Origin: Formosa algae
Lineage (GTDB): Bacteria > Bacteroidota > Bacteroidia > Flavobacteriales > Flavobacteriaceae
Direction of reading: 5' to 3'
NCBI RefSeq assembly: GCF_001439665.1
Contig: NZ_LMAK01000082.1
Coordinates: 40,505-104,504, forward strand
DNA length: 64,000 bases
The number at the start of each line of letters is the position of its first letter. The first letter of the stretch is position 1. A model generated the notes under the pieces. The model was not told where the DNA came from. It did no database searches and saw only the letters and a list, made by a program, of their open reading frames with translations. The position numbers and the translations under genes were made by a program. Shown piece by piece: positions 8,344 to 18,216 of this stretch.

Positions 8344-9948
8344 ATGAAAAACGTTAGTATAATTATTATCACACTTTTAATGTTGTGCTTTAGTTGTAAA
8401 GAGGATAAAAAAGAAGCTGTAGTCGTTGAAAAAGAGGCTCAGACTCCAAATATCGTGTTTATAATGAGTGATGATCATGCCTATCAAGCCATCAGTGCCT
8501 ATGGTTACGGATTAAATAACACACCTAATATTGATAGAATCGCTAAAGAAGGTGCTATTTTTAATAGAGGATTTGTAACTAACTCCATTTGTGCTCCAAG
8601 TAGAGCGGTAATGCTAACGGGTAAGCACAGCTTTATAAATGGTAAAGTAGATAATGTGAGTCCTTTTAATTGGGATCAAGATAACTTTGCTAAATCGCTT
8701 CAAAAAGCGGGATATCAAACGGCCATGATAGGTAAAATTCATTTAGATGGTTTACCACAAGGTTTCGATTATTCTAATGTATTACCTGGTCAAGGTCAGT
8801 ATTATTCACCAGAATTTATAGAGAACGGTATTAAAAAAACATACCCTGGTTATATCACTCAAGTCACTACAGATATTGCTTTAGATTGGTTAGAAAATAA
8901 AAGAGAAAAGGATAAGCCTTTTTTAATGTTATATCATCAAAAAGCACCGCATAGAACCTGGATGCCAGAAGAAAAATATTTAACCTTAATGGATAGTGTA
9001 ACCTTCGATCCGCCAGCAAATTTCTTTGATGATTACGAAGGAAGACCTGCTGCAGCTGCTCAAGAAATGAGTATTCTAGAAGATATGGATTTGGTTTACG
9101 ATTTAAAAATGCTGGATAAAGATGGAGATATTAAAACCAAATACCGAGGCATGTTCCAAAGAAAGTATGATAGAATGACCGAGGAACAAAAAGCGGCTTG
9201 GGATGCGTATTACGATCCGATTATTGCCGATTTTAAATCTAAAAAATTAGAAGGTAAAGAGCTTGCTATATGGAAATATAACCGCTATATGCATGATTAT
9301 ATAAGAACTATTCAGTCTGTAGACGATGGTGTTGGAGAGGTTTTAGATTACTTAAAAGCAAACGGATTAGAAGAAAATACTATAGTTGTGTATACCTCAG
9401 ATCAAGGATTTTATTTAGGAGAACACGGTTGGTTTGATAAGCGTTTTATGTATGAAGAATCTTTTAGAACGCCAATTTTAATGAAATACCCTAATGAAAT
9501 TAAAGCTGGGACCGTAATTAATGAATTGGTTCAAAATTTAGATTTCGCTCCAACCTTTTTAGATTATGCTGGTGTAGAAATTCCTAAAGATATTCAGGGC
9601 GAATCGTTAAGAAAATTAGTTAAAGGAGAAGCAAGCGAGTGGCGAGATGCAATTTACTATACGTTTTATGAGTTCCCAGGAGAACATCGTGTTAAACGTC
9701 ATCATGGTGTGAGAACAGATCGTTATAAATTAATTCATTTCTATTACGATATCGATCAATGGGAATTATACGATTTAGAAAAAGATCCATCAGAAATGCA
9801 CAATCTTTATAACAATCCGGAATATTCAAGTGTGCAAGAAGATATGCATAAGCAGTTGGAACGTATGAGAACAAAATATGGAGATAGTGACGAGCTTGAT
9901 AAGAAGAGTTTAGATCATTATTTAGATGCTAAAAATATTAATCATTAA
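8344..9948 (+). CDS. S1 sulfatase (CAPSR type), lipoprotein; first gene of the large operon
   Basis: Formylglycine-dependent S1 sulfatase, 534 residues. The lipobox LCFSC gives an acylated cysteine at residue 18 followed by KEDKKE, a charged tail like the surface-export signals of Bacteroidota lipoproteins. D43-D44 (MSDDH) bind the metal, C83 in CAPSR is the residue to be converted to formylglycine, and TSDQGFYLGEHGWFDKR supplies the distal metal ligands with Gln where many sulfatases have Asn. The EHGWFDKR and YDLEKDPSEMHNLYNNP segments resemble GlcNAc-6-sulfatase-like S1 enzymes, as in the sulfatase at 18217, but this is a comparison from memory. It heads a run of 28 genes with very short gaps. 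Maturation needs an anaerobic-type or FGE-type enzyme not seen here. Confidence 0.93.
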   Translation: MKNVSIIIITLLMLCFSCKEDKKEAVVVEKEAQTPNIVFIMSDDHAYQAISAYGYGLNNTPNIDRIAKEGAIFNRGFVTNSICAPSRAVMLTGKHSFINGKVDNVSPFNWDQDNFAKSLQKAGYQTAMIGKIHLDGLPQGFDYSNVLPGQGQYYSPEFIENGIKKTYPGYITQVTTDIALDWLENKREKDKPFLMLYHQKAPHRTWMPEEKYLTLMDSVTFDPPANFFDDYEGRPAAAAQEMSILEDMDLVYDLKMLDKDGDIKTKYRGMFQRKYDRMTEEQKAAWDAYYDPIIADFKSKKLEGKELAIWKYNRYMHDYIRTIQSVDDGVGEVLDYLKANGLEENTIVVYTSDQGFYLGEHGWFDKRFMYEESFRTPILMKYPNEIKAGTVINELVQNLDFAPTFLDYAGVEIPKDIQGESLRKLVKGEASEWRDAIYYTFYEFPGEHRVKRHHGVRTDRYKLIHFYYDIDQWELYDLEKDPSEMHNLYNNPEYSSVQEDMHKQLERMRTKYGDSDELDKKSLDHYLDAKNINH

Positions 9949-11009
9949 TGAAAAATAGTCAAATGAAAAAAAAGAATCTAATTGCTTTTATGTTGCTTCT
10001 AGTAGTAGCTTCTGGCTACGCACAATCTAAAGTTAATTATTTAGAAGAATCGGAAGCAGACTTTAGTAAAAGAATGCAATGGTTCACAGATGCTAAATAT
10101 GGTATGTTTGTTCATTTTGGTTTGTATAGTCAACTGGGAGGAATCTACAAAGGAAATGATGAAGGGCGTTATGCCGAGTGGATTCAAGGGAATCAAAATA
10201 TCCCGTCAGATGAATATGCTAAATTAATAGACACTTGGGACCCTAAAGATTTTGATGCAGATGAGATTGTAAAGTTAGCTAAAGCATCCGGTATGAAATA
10301 TTTAGTGATTACAACTAAACATCATGAAGGGTTTTGTCTATGGGATTCTGAATACACCGATTTCGATATTGCAAATACCCCAATGAAAGGTCGCGATTTA
10401 GTTCAAGAATTAGCAGACGCTTGTAAAAAAGAAGGTATTGTTTTCGGTACCTATTATAGTATTACAGATTGGCATCAAGGTGCTCAATATATCGAAGAAG
10501 GTAAAGGTTGGGGAATGACCTTAATGCATGAAGGTAGAAAGCAAGAATATGTTACCTACATGAAAAATCAAATTAAAGAATTAATTGAAAAGTACGATAG
10601 CAATATTATTTGGTTCGATGCCGACTGGGTAGATTGGTGGACATTAGAAGATGGTAAAGCATTGTATCAATATATCAGAGAACTTAAACCAAGTATTATT
10701 ATTAATAACAGAGTGGCTAAACGAAAAATATTTAAAAAAGATTTCGGGACGCCTGAGCAGTTTCACTTAGAAAATAAAGTAGACTACTATTGGGAAGCAT
10801 GTTATACGTTAAATGATTCTTGGGGATTTAAAATTAAAGATACAGATTGGAAAACTCCTGAAGTGGTTTATGAGAAACTTAAAGATATTAATGGGAAAGG
10901 CGGTAACTTTTTATTAAATATCGGTCCAGATGGCGATGGAAATGTTCCTGAAGAATCTGCGAAAATTTTAATTGAAGTTGGAAAAATGTTGGCTAAAGAA
11001 GAAAAATAA
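9948..11009 (+). CDS. GH29 alpha-L-fucosidase, compact form
   Basis: Retaining alpha-L-fucosidase, 353 residues, with an N-terminal signal peptide ending at GYAQ. Landmarks are MFVHFGLYSQLGG, TTKHHEGFCLWDS and IIWFDADW; in the last, D224 aligns with the catalytic nucleophile of the family. The protein stops soon after LLNIGPDGDG, so it lacks the C-terminal beta-sandwich found in longer GH29 enzymes. The start codon overlaps the stop of the sulfatase (TAATG), suggesting translational coupling. A second ATG 15 bases later would also give a good signal peptide (MKKKNLIAF). The pairing with sulfatases on both sides suggests sulfated fucose is desulfated and then released. Confidence 0.92.
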   Translation: MKNSQMKKKNLIAFMLLLVVASGYAQSKVNYLEESEADFSKRMQWFTDAKYGMFVHFGLYSQLGGIYKGNDEGRYAEWIQGNQNIPSDEYAKLIDTWDPKDFDADEIVKLAKASGMKYLVITTKHHEGFCLWDSEYTDFDIANTPMKGRDLVQELADACKKEGIVFGTYYSITDWHQGAQYIEEGKGWGMTLMHEGRKQEYVTYMKNQIKELIEKYDSNIIWFDADWVDWWTLEDGKALYQYIRELKPSIIINNRVAKRKIFKKDFGTPEQFHLENKVDYYWEACYTLNDSWGFKIKDTDWKTPEVVYEKLKDINGKGGNFLLNIGPDGDGNVPEESAKILIEVGKMLAKEEK

Positions 11010-11014
11010 TAGGT

Positions 11015-12562
11015 ATGGTTACAAGAAAAATATGCTATGGTTTTGCCATTTTAACTTTAACAGCTTTAAGCTGTAAAAACAAAAAAACAGAGGTTGTAGA
11101 TTTGGATGCTACTCAAGTTGAAAATACTTCTGAAAAACCAAATATACTGTTCTTATTCACAGACGATCAAAGAGGAGGAACTATTGGTGCAATGGATAAA
11201 TATGAAGTGCAAACACCTAATATGGATCAAATTGTAGAACAAGGTACATCTTTTACAAATTCTTATATTCTAGGAGCTACAACGGCTGCAGTATGTTCAC
11301 CAAGTAGAGCGATGTTAATGACTGGGCGTCATTATTTTAATATTGAGCCTAACGTGTATGCGCAATTCGCTTTTGATAAAGAAGATAAAGGGAAAAGTGA
11401 TAAACTTACATTTCCAGAATATTTTAAATCAAACGGATATGAAACCTTTGCTACGGGAAAACAACACAATGGCGAAATCTGGTTAGAACGTGGTTTTAAT
11501 ACCATAAAATCTGCTTTTTTAGGCGGAATGACCAGACATTTTGGTACAAAGGTAAAAGATTATAATCCAGAAACGGGTTGGTCTGAATCTTATAAAGACG
11601 ATGAAAAATTTAGTAGTGAAGTTTTTGCAGATGCAGCTGTGGGATATTTAGATGCGTATAAAGGCGACAAGCCGTTTTTAATGTATGTTGCTTTTACAGC
11701 GCCGCACGATCCAAGAACAGCGCCTCAAGAATTTCACGATATGTATCCTGCAGAAAATATTGCGCTACCAGAGAATTATATGGCACAGCATCCGTTTGAA
11801 ATTGCCGATGATCACATTAGAGATGAGATCTTGGCACCTTTTCCAAGAACAGAAGCTATAGTTCAAAAAGAAATTTCAGACTATTATGCTATGATTACGG
11901 CTACAGATGTCCAAATAGGACGGATTTTAAAAGCACTAGAAGCTACCGGTAAAGCAGCTAATACCATTATAGTTTTAGCTGGAGATAACGGATTGGCTTT
12001 AGGGCAACATGGGTTATTAGGGAAGCAAAATGTTTACGAACATAGTGTAAGTGTTCCTTTAGTTTTTGTAGGTCCAAACATTCCTAAAAACAAAAAAACA
12101 GCAGCCTTGGCTTACTTACATGATGTTTTTCCAACACTTTGTGGATTAACAGGGCTAGATATTCCTGAATCTGTACAGACAGAAGATTTAACTCCTGTAA
12201 TAGCGGGAGAAGCAGAAGAAGTTAGAACAAGTATGTTATATGCGTATAACTCTTGGCCAGGAGAAGATTATAAACCAAAGGTCAATAATCATGGAGGACA
12301 CAGAGCAGTACGTAAGGGAGATTTTAAACTTATTGTAAGTTCTAAAAAAGACACCTATACCTATCAATTGTTTAATGTGAAAAATGATCCTTGGGAATTG
12401 GTAAATCTAATTGAAGATGAAAATTATAACAATATAAAGGAAGACTTACTACTTGAACTTAATATGTTAATTAAAAATGCAGGCGATTCTGCCGATTTAT
12501 CTAAAAAAGAGTTTGGACTTTTTGATCATCCAGAGGACTTTAATTTTAAAAATAAAAACTAA
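11015..12562 (+). CDS. S1 sulfatase (CSPSR type), lipoprotein
   Basis: S1 sulfatase of 515 residues. Lipobox LTALSC puts the acylated cysteine at residue 20, followed by KNKKTE. Metal-binding D50-D51 lie in LFTDDQRGG, and the formylglycine precursor is C94 in AAVCSPSRAM. The distal metal site is AGDNGLALGQHGLLGKQ. The insert ILGATTAAVCSPSR and the GQHGLLGKQNVYEHS region set it apart from the sulfatase at 8344, so a different sulfate position or sugar is expected. It sits between two GH29 fucosidases, with a gap of 5 bases before it and a TAATG overlap after it, so fucose or a sugar next to it is a plausible substrate. The subfamily is not assigned here. Confidence 0.92.
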   Translation: MVTRKICYGFAILTLTALSCKNKKTEVVDLDATQVENTSEKPNILFLFTDDQRGGTIGAMDKYEVQTPNMDQIVEQGTSFTNSYILGATTAAVCSPSRAMLMTGRHYFNIEPNVYAQFAFDKEDKGKSDKLTFPEYFKSNGYETFATGKQHNGEIWLERGFNTIKSAFLGGMTRHFGTKVKDYNPETGWSESYKDDEKFSSEVFADAAVGYLDAYKGDKPFLMYVAFTAPHDPRTAPQEFHDMYPAENIALPENYMAQHPFEIADDHIRDEILAPFPRTEAIVQKEISDYYAMITATDVQIGRILKALEATGKAANTIIVLAGDNGLALGQHGLLGKQNVYEHSVSVPLVFVGPNIPKNKKTAALAYLHDVFPTLCGLTGLDIPESVQTEDLTPVIAGEAEEVRTSMLYAYNSWPGEDYKPKVNNHGGHRAVRKGDFKLIVSSKKDTYTYQLFNVKNDPWELVNLIEDENYNNIKEDLLLELNMLIKNAGDSADLSKKEFGLFDHPEDFNFKNKN

Positions 12563-14193
12563 TGATTTTTAATGTTTCATTTAAAAACAACCTTCAGAAA
12601 ACAGTAATTTACAAGCTGTTTTTTGTAGGTTTCCTATTGTTTTTAAATAGTCTTTCTGCTAATGCACAAGATAAAGAACCGACTTGGGATGAATTAGCGA
12701 ATCAATACGAATGTCCAGAATGGTTTAGAGACGCTAAGTTTGGAATTTGGTTTCACTGGGGCCCACAAAGTGTGCCAGAACAAGGTGGTGGTTGGTATGC
12801 ACGTCACATGTATATGCAAGATGTTGGGCGACAAAAATTCGGAAAAATGGCTTATCCATATCATTTACAAACCTACGGTCATCCGTCGGAATTTGGATTT
12901 AAAGATGTGATTAATGAGTGGAAAGCCGAGAATTTTGATGCACAAGCTTTAATCGATTTTTCAAAAGAAAATGGTGCAAAATACATTATGGCTTTAGCAA
13001 ATCATCATGATCATTATGATTTGTTCGATTCCTCTTATCACCCTTGGAATTCAGTAAACGTAGGTCCTAAAAAAGATATTATAGGCGAGTTTGAAGCAGC
13101 GACGCGTAAAGCAGGTTTAAAATTTGGTGTTACAAGTCACGACGATCGGTTTTTAAATTGGTGGACTCCGGCTTTTGGAGCCGATAAAACAGGAGAAAAA
13201 GCTGGCATGCCTTACGATGGTCATTTAACTAAAGCCGACGGAAAAGGCTTATGGTGGGAAGGTTTAGATCCTAAAGATTTATATGGTCCTGCACCAGAAG
13301 ATCGTACACCAGAAATTATTGAAGATATTAAGAAAAACTGGTTAAAGCGTCACATAGAGTTGGTTGATAAATACAAACCAGATGTATTATATAATGATGG
13401 ATTTAACTTTACATATGGTGAATATGGTAAAGAGGTTGCCCGCGAATTATATACTAACAGTTTAAAGGAAAATGGATCTATTGATGCTGTAATGCTTTTA
13501 AAAAGAAAAGCTAAAGGAACCGTTAACGAAGTAGAATCTGGTGGAAGTAATACATTAAGAGCATACCCTTGGCAATCAGAAATTACTTTTACAGATTGGT
13601 TTTATAAAAAAGATCGTCATTTAACGCATAATGCACGTACCATTTTAGAAATGCTGATTGAAGCGGTCAGTAAAAATGGAAATTTATTATTGAGTATGGA
13701 ATTAAATCATGACGGAACCATTCCTCACGAAATTAAAAAGAGTGTGAAAATTGTTGGAGATTGGCTTAAGGTTAATGGAGAAGCCATTTACGATACACGT
13801 CCGTGGACTGTGTATGGAGATGGAAAAAGTGTAAGAGGCGAGGCTACAGAAACAGTAGAAGGCGAATTAAGAAACGCAACAGATTCACAAAAACATGGCG
13901 AACATTTCAATCAGCGTACTACAGCAACTCCTGCTTTTTCTCATGACGAAGTGCGTTACACTACAAAAGGAGACGATTTTTATATAATTGTCATGAATCC
14001 GAAAGGAGGGGAGTTTCTTATACCGTCTTTTGCAAAAAAGAAAGAGTCTAATCCTGGTGTCTTAAAAGAATTAACACAAATATACGATGGGAGAACCCTA
14101 TCGTTTAAACAAACAAATAAAGGACTACTTATTAATATGCCAGCAGTAAATGGCGATAGTTATCCTGTGGTTTTAAAAGCCAATTTTAAGTAA
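12562..14193 (+). CDS. GH29 alpha-L-fucosidase, long form
   Basis: GH29 fucosidase of 543 residues with a long signal region (hydrophobic stretch FFVGFLLFLNSLSANAQ). Family features are FRDAKFGIWFHWGPQSVP, ALANHHDHYDLFDS and PDVLYNDGF, where D279 is the candidate nucleophile. A C-terminal beta-domain follows from about residue 400 (DTRPWTVYGDGKS). The WYARHMYMQ insertion after the first barrel strand is not in the other two GH29 proteins of this window, so its acceptor-side pocket should differ. Its ATG overlaps the TAA of the sulfatase. Neighbours are a sulfatase upstream and a GH30 enzyme 8 bases downstream. Confidence 0.9.
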   Translation: MIFNVSFKNNLQKTVIYKLFFVGFLLFLNSLSANAQDKEPTWDELANQYECPEWFRDAKFGIWFHWGPQSVPEQGGGWYARHMYMQDVGRQKFGKMAYPYHLQTYGHPSEFGFKDVINEWKAENFDAQALIDFSKENGAKYIMALANHHDHYDLFDSSYHPWNSVNVGPKKDIIGEFEAATRKAGLKFGVTSHDDRFLNWWTPAFGADKTGEKAGMPYDGHLTKADGKGLWWEGLDPKDLYGPAPEDRTPEIIEDIKKNWLKRHIELVDKYKPDVLYNDGFNFTYGEYGKEVARELYTNSLKENGSIDAVMLLKRKAKGTVNEVESGGSNTLRAYPWQSEITFTDWFYKKDRHLTHNARTILEMLIEAVSKNGNLLLSMELNHDGTIPHEIKKSVKIVGDWLKVNGEAIYDTRPWTVYGDGKSVRGEATETVEGELRNATDSQKHGEHFNQRTTATPAFSHDEVRYTTKGDDFYIIVMNPKGGEFLIPSFAKKKESNPGVLKELTQIYDGRTLSFKQTNKGLLINMPAVNGDSYPVVLKANFK

Positions 14194-14201
14194 GAGATAA
14201 T

Positions 14202-15602
14202 ATGAAAAAATTAGTGTATTCAGTATTCATCTTTTTAACAATATCGTTATCGGTTGCAGCTCAAAGCAAAGCAAAAGTACATTATGTTAAGCTTGTTGAA
14301 GGAACAGACATTGCTCCTAATCCAATAGAACACATAGACGGAACATCTGAAGGTAAAGGGATTTCTGTACGTATTTATCCAGATATTTCATTTCAAACCA
14401 TTACAGGAATAGGTGGTGCTTTCAACGAAATAGGAGGAGAAGCTTTAATGACGTTAAGCGAAGATCAGCAAAACGAGGTTATGAAAAATTTATTCGATGT
14501 TAGTGGTGCAAATTTTACAGTTTGTAGAACGGCAATCGGAGCAAGTGATTTCGGAATTGATGCTTACAGTTATAGCGAAGTACCAAACGATTTTAAAATG
14601 AAAAAATTTTCTATAGAACGAGAACGTAAAAGCGTTATTCCTTATATAAAAATGGCTTACAAATACAATCCAGATATGGAATTGTTCGCGTCACCTTGGA
14701 GTCCTCCAGGTTGGATGAAAGAATCTGGATTAATGGATAGAGGTGAAGAGTTTCCAGAAAAAAATGTACTGAAAGACGATCCTAAAATTTACAAAGCCTA
14801 TGCGTTATATTTTTCAAAATATGTTGAAGCTTATAAAAAAGAAGGGATAACAGTAGATAAAATCGTGATTCAAAACGAACAAGATGTTTCAACTAAATAT
14901 CCATCTTGTCATATGCCAGCAGAACAAATGGGCGATTTTGTAATTAACTATCTACGTCCGCAATTCGAAAAAGACAACACTTCAGCCGAAATTTGGGCAG
15001 GTTCTTTCCGTACGGCAAAACGTCTTGATGGCTTAGAATATGTAAGTAATACCAGTTGGAGAGAAGCTGTTGATGGTATTGGTGTACAATATATGAATGC
15101 CAGACAAGTAGAAAATATGCAAGCGATTTATCCGGATATAAAATTTTTACACACAGAAGGAAATTGCTATGGTGGTAAAAACAGTGTGGATCAAGCCTTT
15201 TCTAGATTTAATGAAGTGGCGGCATTTATTAATCATGGTGTGCCTAATTTTTGCTATTGGAACATGATTTTAAATGAAGATTCTGCAAGTGGTTGGGATT
15301 GGAAACAAAACAGCTTAATTAAAATTGATAGACAAAGTAAAACTGTAACTTATAATCCAGATTATGCAGCTATGGCACTTTTCGGACGTTTTATGAAACC
15401 AGGTATGAAGCGTGTAGCTTCGGCTTCTTGGTATGGAGATACCATTACACTTGCCGATGACAATAATGTATACCTATTTCTAAAGAACGATTCAGACGCT
15501 GTTAAGACGTTCGATATTTGGTTGAAAGATGATCATGCGCAAGTAGTCGATATTCCTGCAAATACCATTTCAGTAGTCGAAGTGAATTATAAAAATAATT
15601 AA
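14202..15602 (+). CDS. GH30 retaining beta-glycosidase
   Basis: Clan A (beta/alpha)8 glycosidase of family GH30, 466 residues, with a signal peptide ending at SVAAQ. The GH30 core reads TITGIGGAFNEIGGEA, SPWSPPGWMKESG and WNMILNEDSASGWDWKQN. The acid/base is E226 in VIQNEQDV and the nucleophile E319 in LHTEGNC. A small C-terminal beta-domain ends the protein. GH30 covers beta-glucosidases, beta-1,6-glucanases, beta-xylosidases and beta-fucosidases, and the subfamily is not clear from the sequence. It is followed 14 bases later by a GH3 beta-glycosidase; a second GH30 next to a second GH3 lies at 28290-32423 in reversed order. It probably acts in the periplasm on beta-linked parts of the glycan. 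Confidence 0.88.
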   Translation: MKKLVYSVFIFLTISLSVAAQSKAKVHYVKLVEGTDIAPNPIEHIDGTSEGKGISVRIYPDISFQTITGIGGAFNEIGGEALMTLSEDQQNEVMKNLFDVSGANFTVCRTAIGASDFGIDAYSYSEVPNDFKMKKFSIERERKSVIPYIKMAYKYNPDMELFASPWSPPGWMKESGLMDRGEEFPEKNVLKDDPKIYKAYALYFSKYVEAYKKEGITVDKIVIQNEQDVSTKYPSCHMPAEQMGDFVINYLRPQFEKDNTSAEIWAGSFRTAKRLDGLEYVSNTSWREAVDGIGVQYMNARQVENMQAIYPDIKFLHTEGNCYGGKNSVDQAFSRFNEVAAFINHGVPNFCYWNMILNEDSASGWDWKQNSLIKIDRQSKTVTYNPDYAAMALFGRFMKPGMKRVASASWYGDTITLADDNNVYLFLKNDSDAVKTFDIWLKDDHAQVVDIPANTISVVEVNYKNN

Positions 15603-15616
15603 TAGTAGTTTTTAAA

Positions 15617-18205
15617 ATGAAAACATCAAAAGTTGCCATACTCCTTTTTTTAGCTTTAGTTGGCCTAACAAGTAAAGCACAGGAAAATCTTCCGTATTTA
15701 GATCCATCATTATCTTTTGATGAACGTGTAGATGATTTAGTGTCTAGAATGACTCTAGAGGAAAAAGTAGGACAAATGATGAATGATGCGCCTGCAATTC
15801 CTAGACTTAACATTCCCGCACATGAATATTGGAACGAATGTTTACATGGTGTAGCCAGGGCAGGAAAAGCGACGGTATTTCCTCAGGCTATTGGTTTAGC
15901 AGCGACTTTTGACACCGATTTAATTTTTAATGATGCTGTAGTGATTTCAGACGAAGCGAGAGCAAAACATCATGAAGCTTTACGAAATGATTCTTTTGAA
16001 AGATATGAAGGACTGACGTATTGGACACCAAATGTGAATATTTTTCGTGATCCACGTTGGGGTCGCGGACAAGAAACATATGGTGAAGATCCGTATTTAA
16101 CTTCTAGAATGGGTGTGAGTTTTGTAAAAGGAATGCAAGGTGACGATGATAAATATTTAAAACTTGTAGCAACCCCTAAGCATTTTGCTGTACATAGTGG
16201 ACCAGAACCAGAACGTCATTTTTTTGATGCTACAAGTACTGAACGTGATTTATACGATACTTATTTACCCGCTTTTGAAGCTACGGTAGTCGAAGGAAAA
16301 GCCTATTCTGTAATGGCGGCTTATAACAGATATATGGGAGAGCCATGTTGTGCAAGTCATCTGTTGTTAGAAGAAATTCTACGTAAAGATTGGGGGTTTG
16401 AAGGCTATGTCGTGTCAGATTGTAATGCGATTAGAGATATTCACGATTATCATAATTATGTTGATTCTAAAGAAGAAGCTGCCGCAGTTGCCGTTTTAGC
16501 TGGAACCGATTTAAACTGTGGTACACGTTACGAATATTTAATTAATGGCGTGGCCATTGGTACTATTAAAGAATCAGAAATTGATATGTCTTTAAAACGC
16601 ATATTAAAAGCGCGTTTTAAATTAGGAATGTTTGATCCTGCCGATATGGTACCATATTCTAACATACCTATGAATGTGGTAAGCTCAGATTCGCATAGAG
16701 CTTTAGCCTTAGAAACGGCACAAAAATCTATGGTATTATTAAAGAATGAAAATAAAACGTTACCACTTAAAAAAGATTTAAAATCTATTGCTATAGTTGG
16801 TCCAAACGCTAACGATTTAGAAGTGCTTTTAGGAAACTATAACGGATTTCCATCGCAATATTTTACACCTTTAGATGGTATAAAAAATAAAGTATCTAAG
16901 AAAACAAAGATTTATTATGAGGCTGGTACCGAATTAATTTCTAAAGCACCAACCATGTCTTTAATTCCAACAGAAGTTCTAAGTTTTGGAAAAGAACACG
17001 GTTTACAAGCAAAGTATTTTAATACTCACGATTTTACAGGTACACCAATAGCTACAAGGGTAGAAGATGTTATTAATTCTAATTGGAATTTAAATCCTGT
17101 TAATGGATTAAACGAAGCTAAATTTGGGGTAGAATATACAGGAACACTTCAGGTTGACGTGAGTGGTATGTACGATTTAGGACTTCAAAGCAGTAGAGGC
17201 TATACTTTAGCTATAGACGGTAAGGTGATTGTAGATAATACAAAAGATTTAAAACGCAGAGTTGTAAAAGAAACTATCGCTTTAGAAAAAGGAAAAGCGT
17301 ATGCTGTTAAAATCCAGTATATGCATGAAGGTTATCCTGCCAAATTAAAATTTATGTGGGCATCACCAGATAAAACATCTTTTGAAAAAGCTATTGACTT
17401 GGCTAAAAAATCAGAAGTCGTTGTTTTTGTCGGAGGAATATCTCCAGGTGTAGAAGGCGAACAAATGCCTGTAAACGCTCAAGGTTTTGATGGCGGAGAT
17501 AAAACCGATATCGAATTACCAGAAGTACAAAAAGAATTATTAAAAGCATTACATGCTACAGGAACACCAGTCGTATTAGTCTTATTAAACGGAAGTGCTT
17601 TAGCTGTAAATTGGGAAAATGATAATTTACCAGCGATATTAGAAGCGTGGTATCCTGGAGAACTAGGCGGGACGGCTATCGCAGATGTTTTGTTTGGAGA
17701 TTATAATCCGTCAGGACGATTACCAGTGACGTTTTATACTTCGACTAAAGAATTATCTCCTTTTGTAAACTATAGTATGAAAGGGCGTACATACAGATAT
17801 TATAATGGCAAAGCACTATATCCTTTTGGATATGGTTTAAGTTATACAGACTTTACTTATAATAACCTGAAGTTATCTGAAAACAAAATAAACACAACCG
17901 GGACTACAACAGTATCTGTTAAGGTGACTAATGTGGGCAAACGTGAAGGAGAAGAAGTTGTTCAATTATATGTTAAAGACGTAGAAAGTACTGTAAAACG
18001 ACCTTTAAAAAGTTTAAGAGGTATTAAAAGAATAACTCTAAAACCTGGAAAATCTACAACTGTAACCTTTGAAATTACTGCAGAAGATTTAGAGTTTTTT
18101 GATACTAAACTTAGAAAGAAAGTGGTTGAGCCTGGACAATTTAAAATAGGAATAGGACCAGCTTCTAACAAGTTTGAAACTGTAACACTAAACGTGACAA
18201 AATAA
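15617..18205 (+). CDS. GH3 beta-glycosidase with inserted PA14 domain
   Basis: Retaining exo-beta-glycosidase of family GH3, 862 residues, with a signal peptide ending at SKAQ. Domains: the (beta/alpha)8 barrel (about 25-330) with WTPNVNIFRDPRWGRGQETYGEDP and the nucleophile D268 in VVSDCNAI, the start of the alpha/beta sandwich, a PA14 insert (about 455-585; GLQAKYFNTHDFTG), the rest of the sandwich, and a C-terminal Fn3-like domain (NVGKREGEEVVQLYV). The SDCNAI nucleophile loop and the RDPRWGRGQETYGEDP segment are like those of the xylosidase/arabinosidase branch of GH3, but PA14 inserts are commoner in glucosidase-like members. Substrate is therefore open. It is co-transcribed with the GH30 gene just upstream and a sulfatase 11 bases downstream. 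Confidence 0.92.
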   Translation: MKTSKVAILLFLALVGLTSKAQENLPYLDPSLSFDERVDDLVSRMTLEEKVGQMMNDAPAIPRLNIPAHEYWNECLHGVARAGKATVFPQAIGLAATFDTDLIFNDAVVISDEARAKHHEALRNDSFERYEGLTYWTPNVNIFRDPRWGRGQETYGEDPYLTSRMGVSFVKGMQGDDDKYLKLVATPKHFAVHSGPEPERHFFDATSTERDLYDTYLPAFEATVVEGKAYSVMAAYNRYMGEPCCASHLLLEEILRKDWGFEGYVVSDCNAIRDIHDYHNYVDSKEEAAAVAVLAGTDLNCGTRYEYLINGVAIGTIKESEIDMSLKRILKARFKLGMFDPADMVPYSNIPMNVVSSDSHRALALETAQKSMVLLKNENKTLPLKKDLKSIAIVGPNANDLEVLLGNYNGFPSQYFTPLDGIKNKVSKKTKIYYEAGTELISKAPTMSLIPTEVLSFGKEHGLQAKYFNTHDFTGTPIATRVEDVINSNWNLNPVNGLNEAKFGVEYTGTLQVDVSGMYDLGLQSSRGYTLAIDGKVIVDNTKDLKRRVVKETIALEKGKAYAVKIQYMHEGYPAKLKFMWASPDKTSFEKAIDLAKKSEVVVFVGGISPGVEGEQMPVNAQGFDGGDKTDIELPEVQKELLKALHATGTPVVLVLLNGSALAVNWENDNLPAILEAWYPGELGGTAIADVLFGDYNPSGRLPVTFYTSTKELSPFVNYSMKGRTYRYYNGKALYPFGYGLSYTDFTYNNLKLSENKINTTGTTTVSVKVTNVGKREGEEVVQLYVKDVESTVKRPLKSLRGIKRITLKPGKSTTVTFEITAEDLEFFDTKLRKKVVEPGQFKIGIGPASNKFETVTLNVTK

Positions 18206-18216
18206 ATAATTTTAAA

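Noticed and set aside
12562..14193. Long GH29 as a fused or frameshifted gene because of its length
   Set aside because: The frame is continuous, and the extra length is a C-terminal beta-domain that many GH29 enzymes have.
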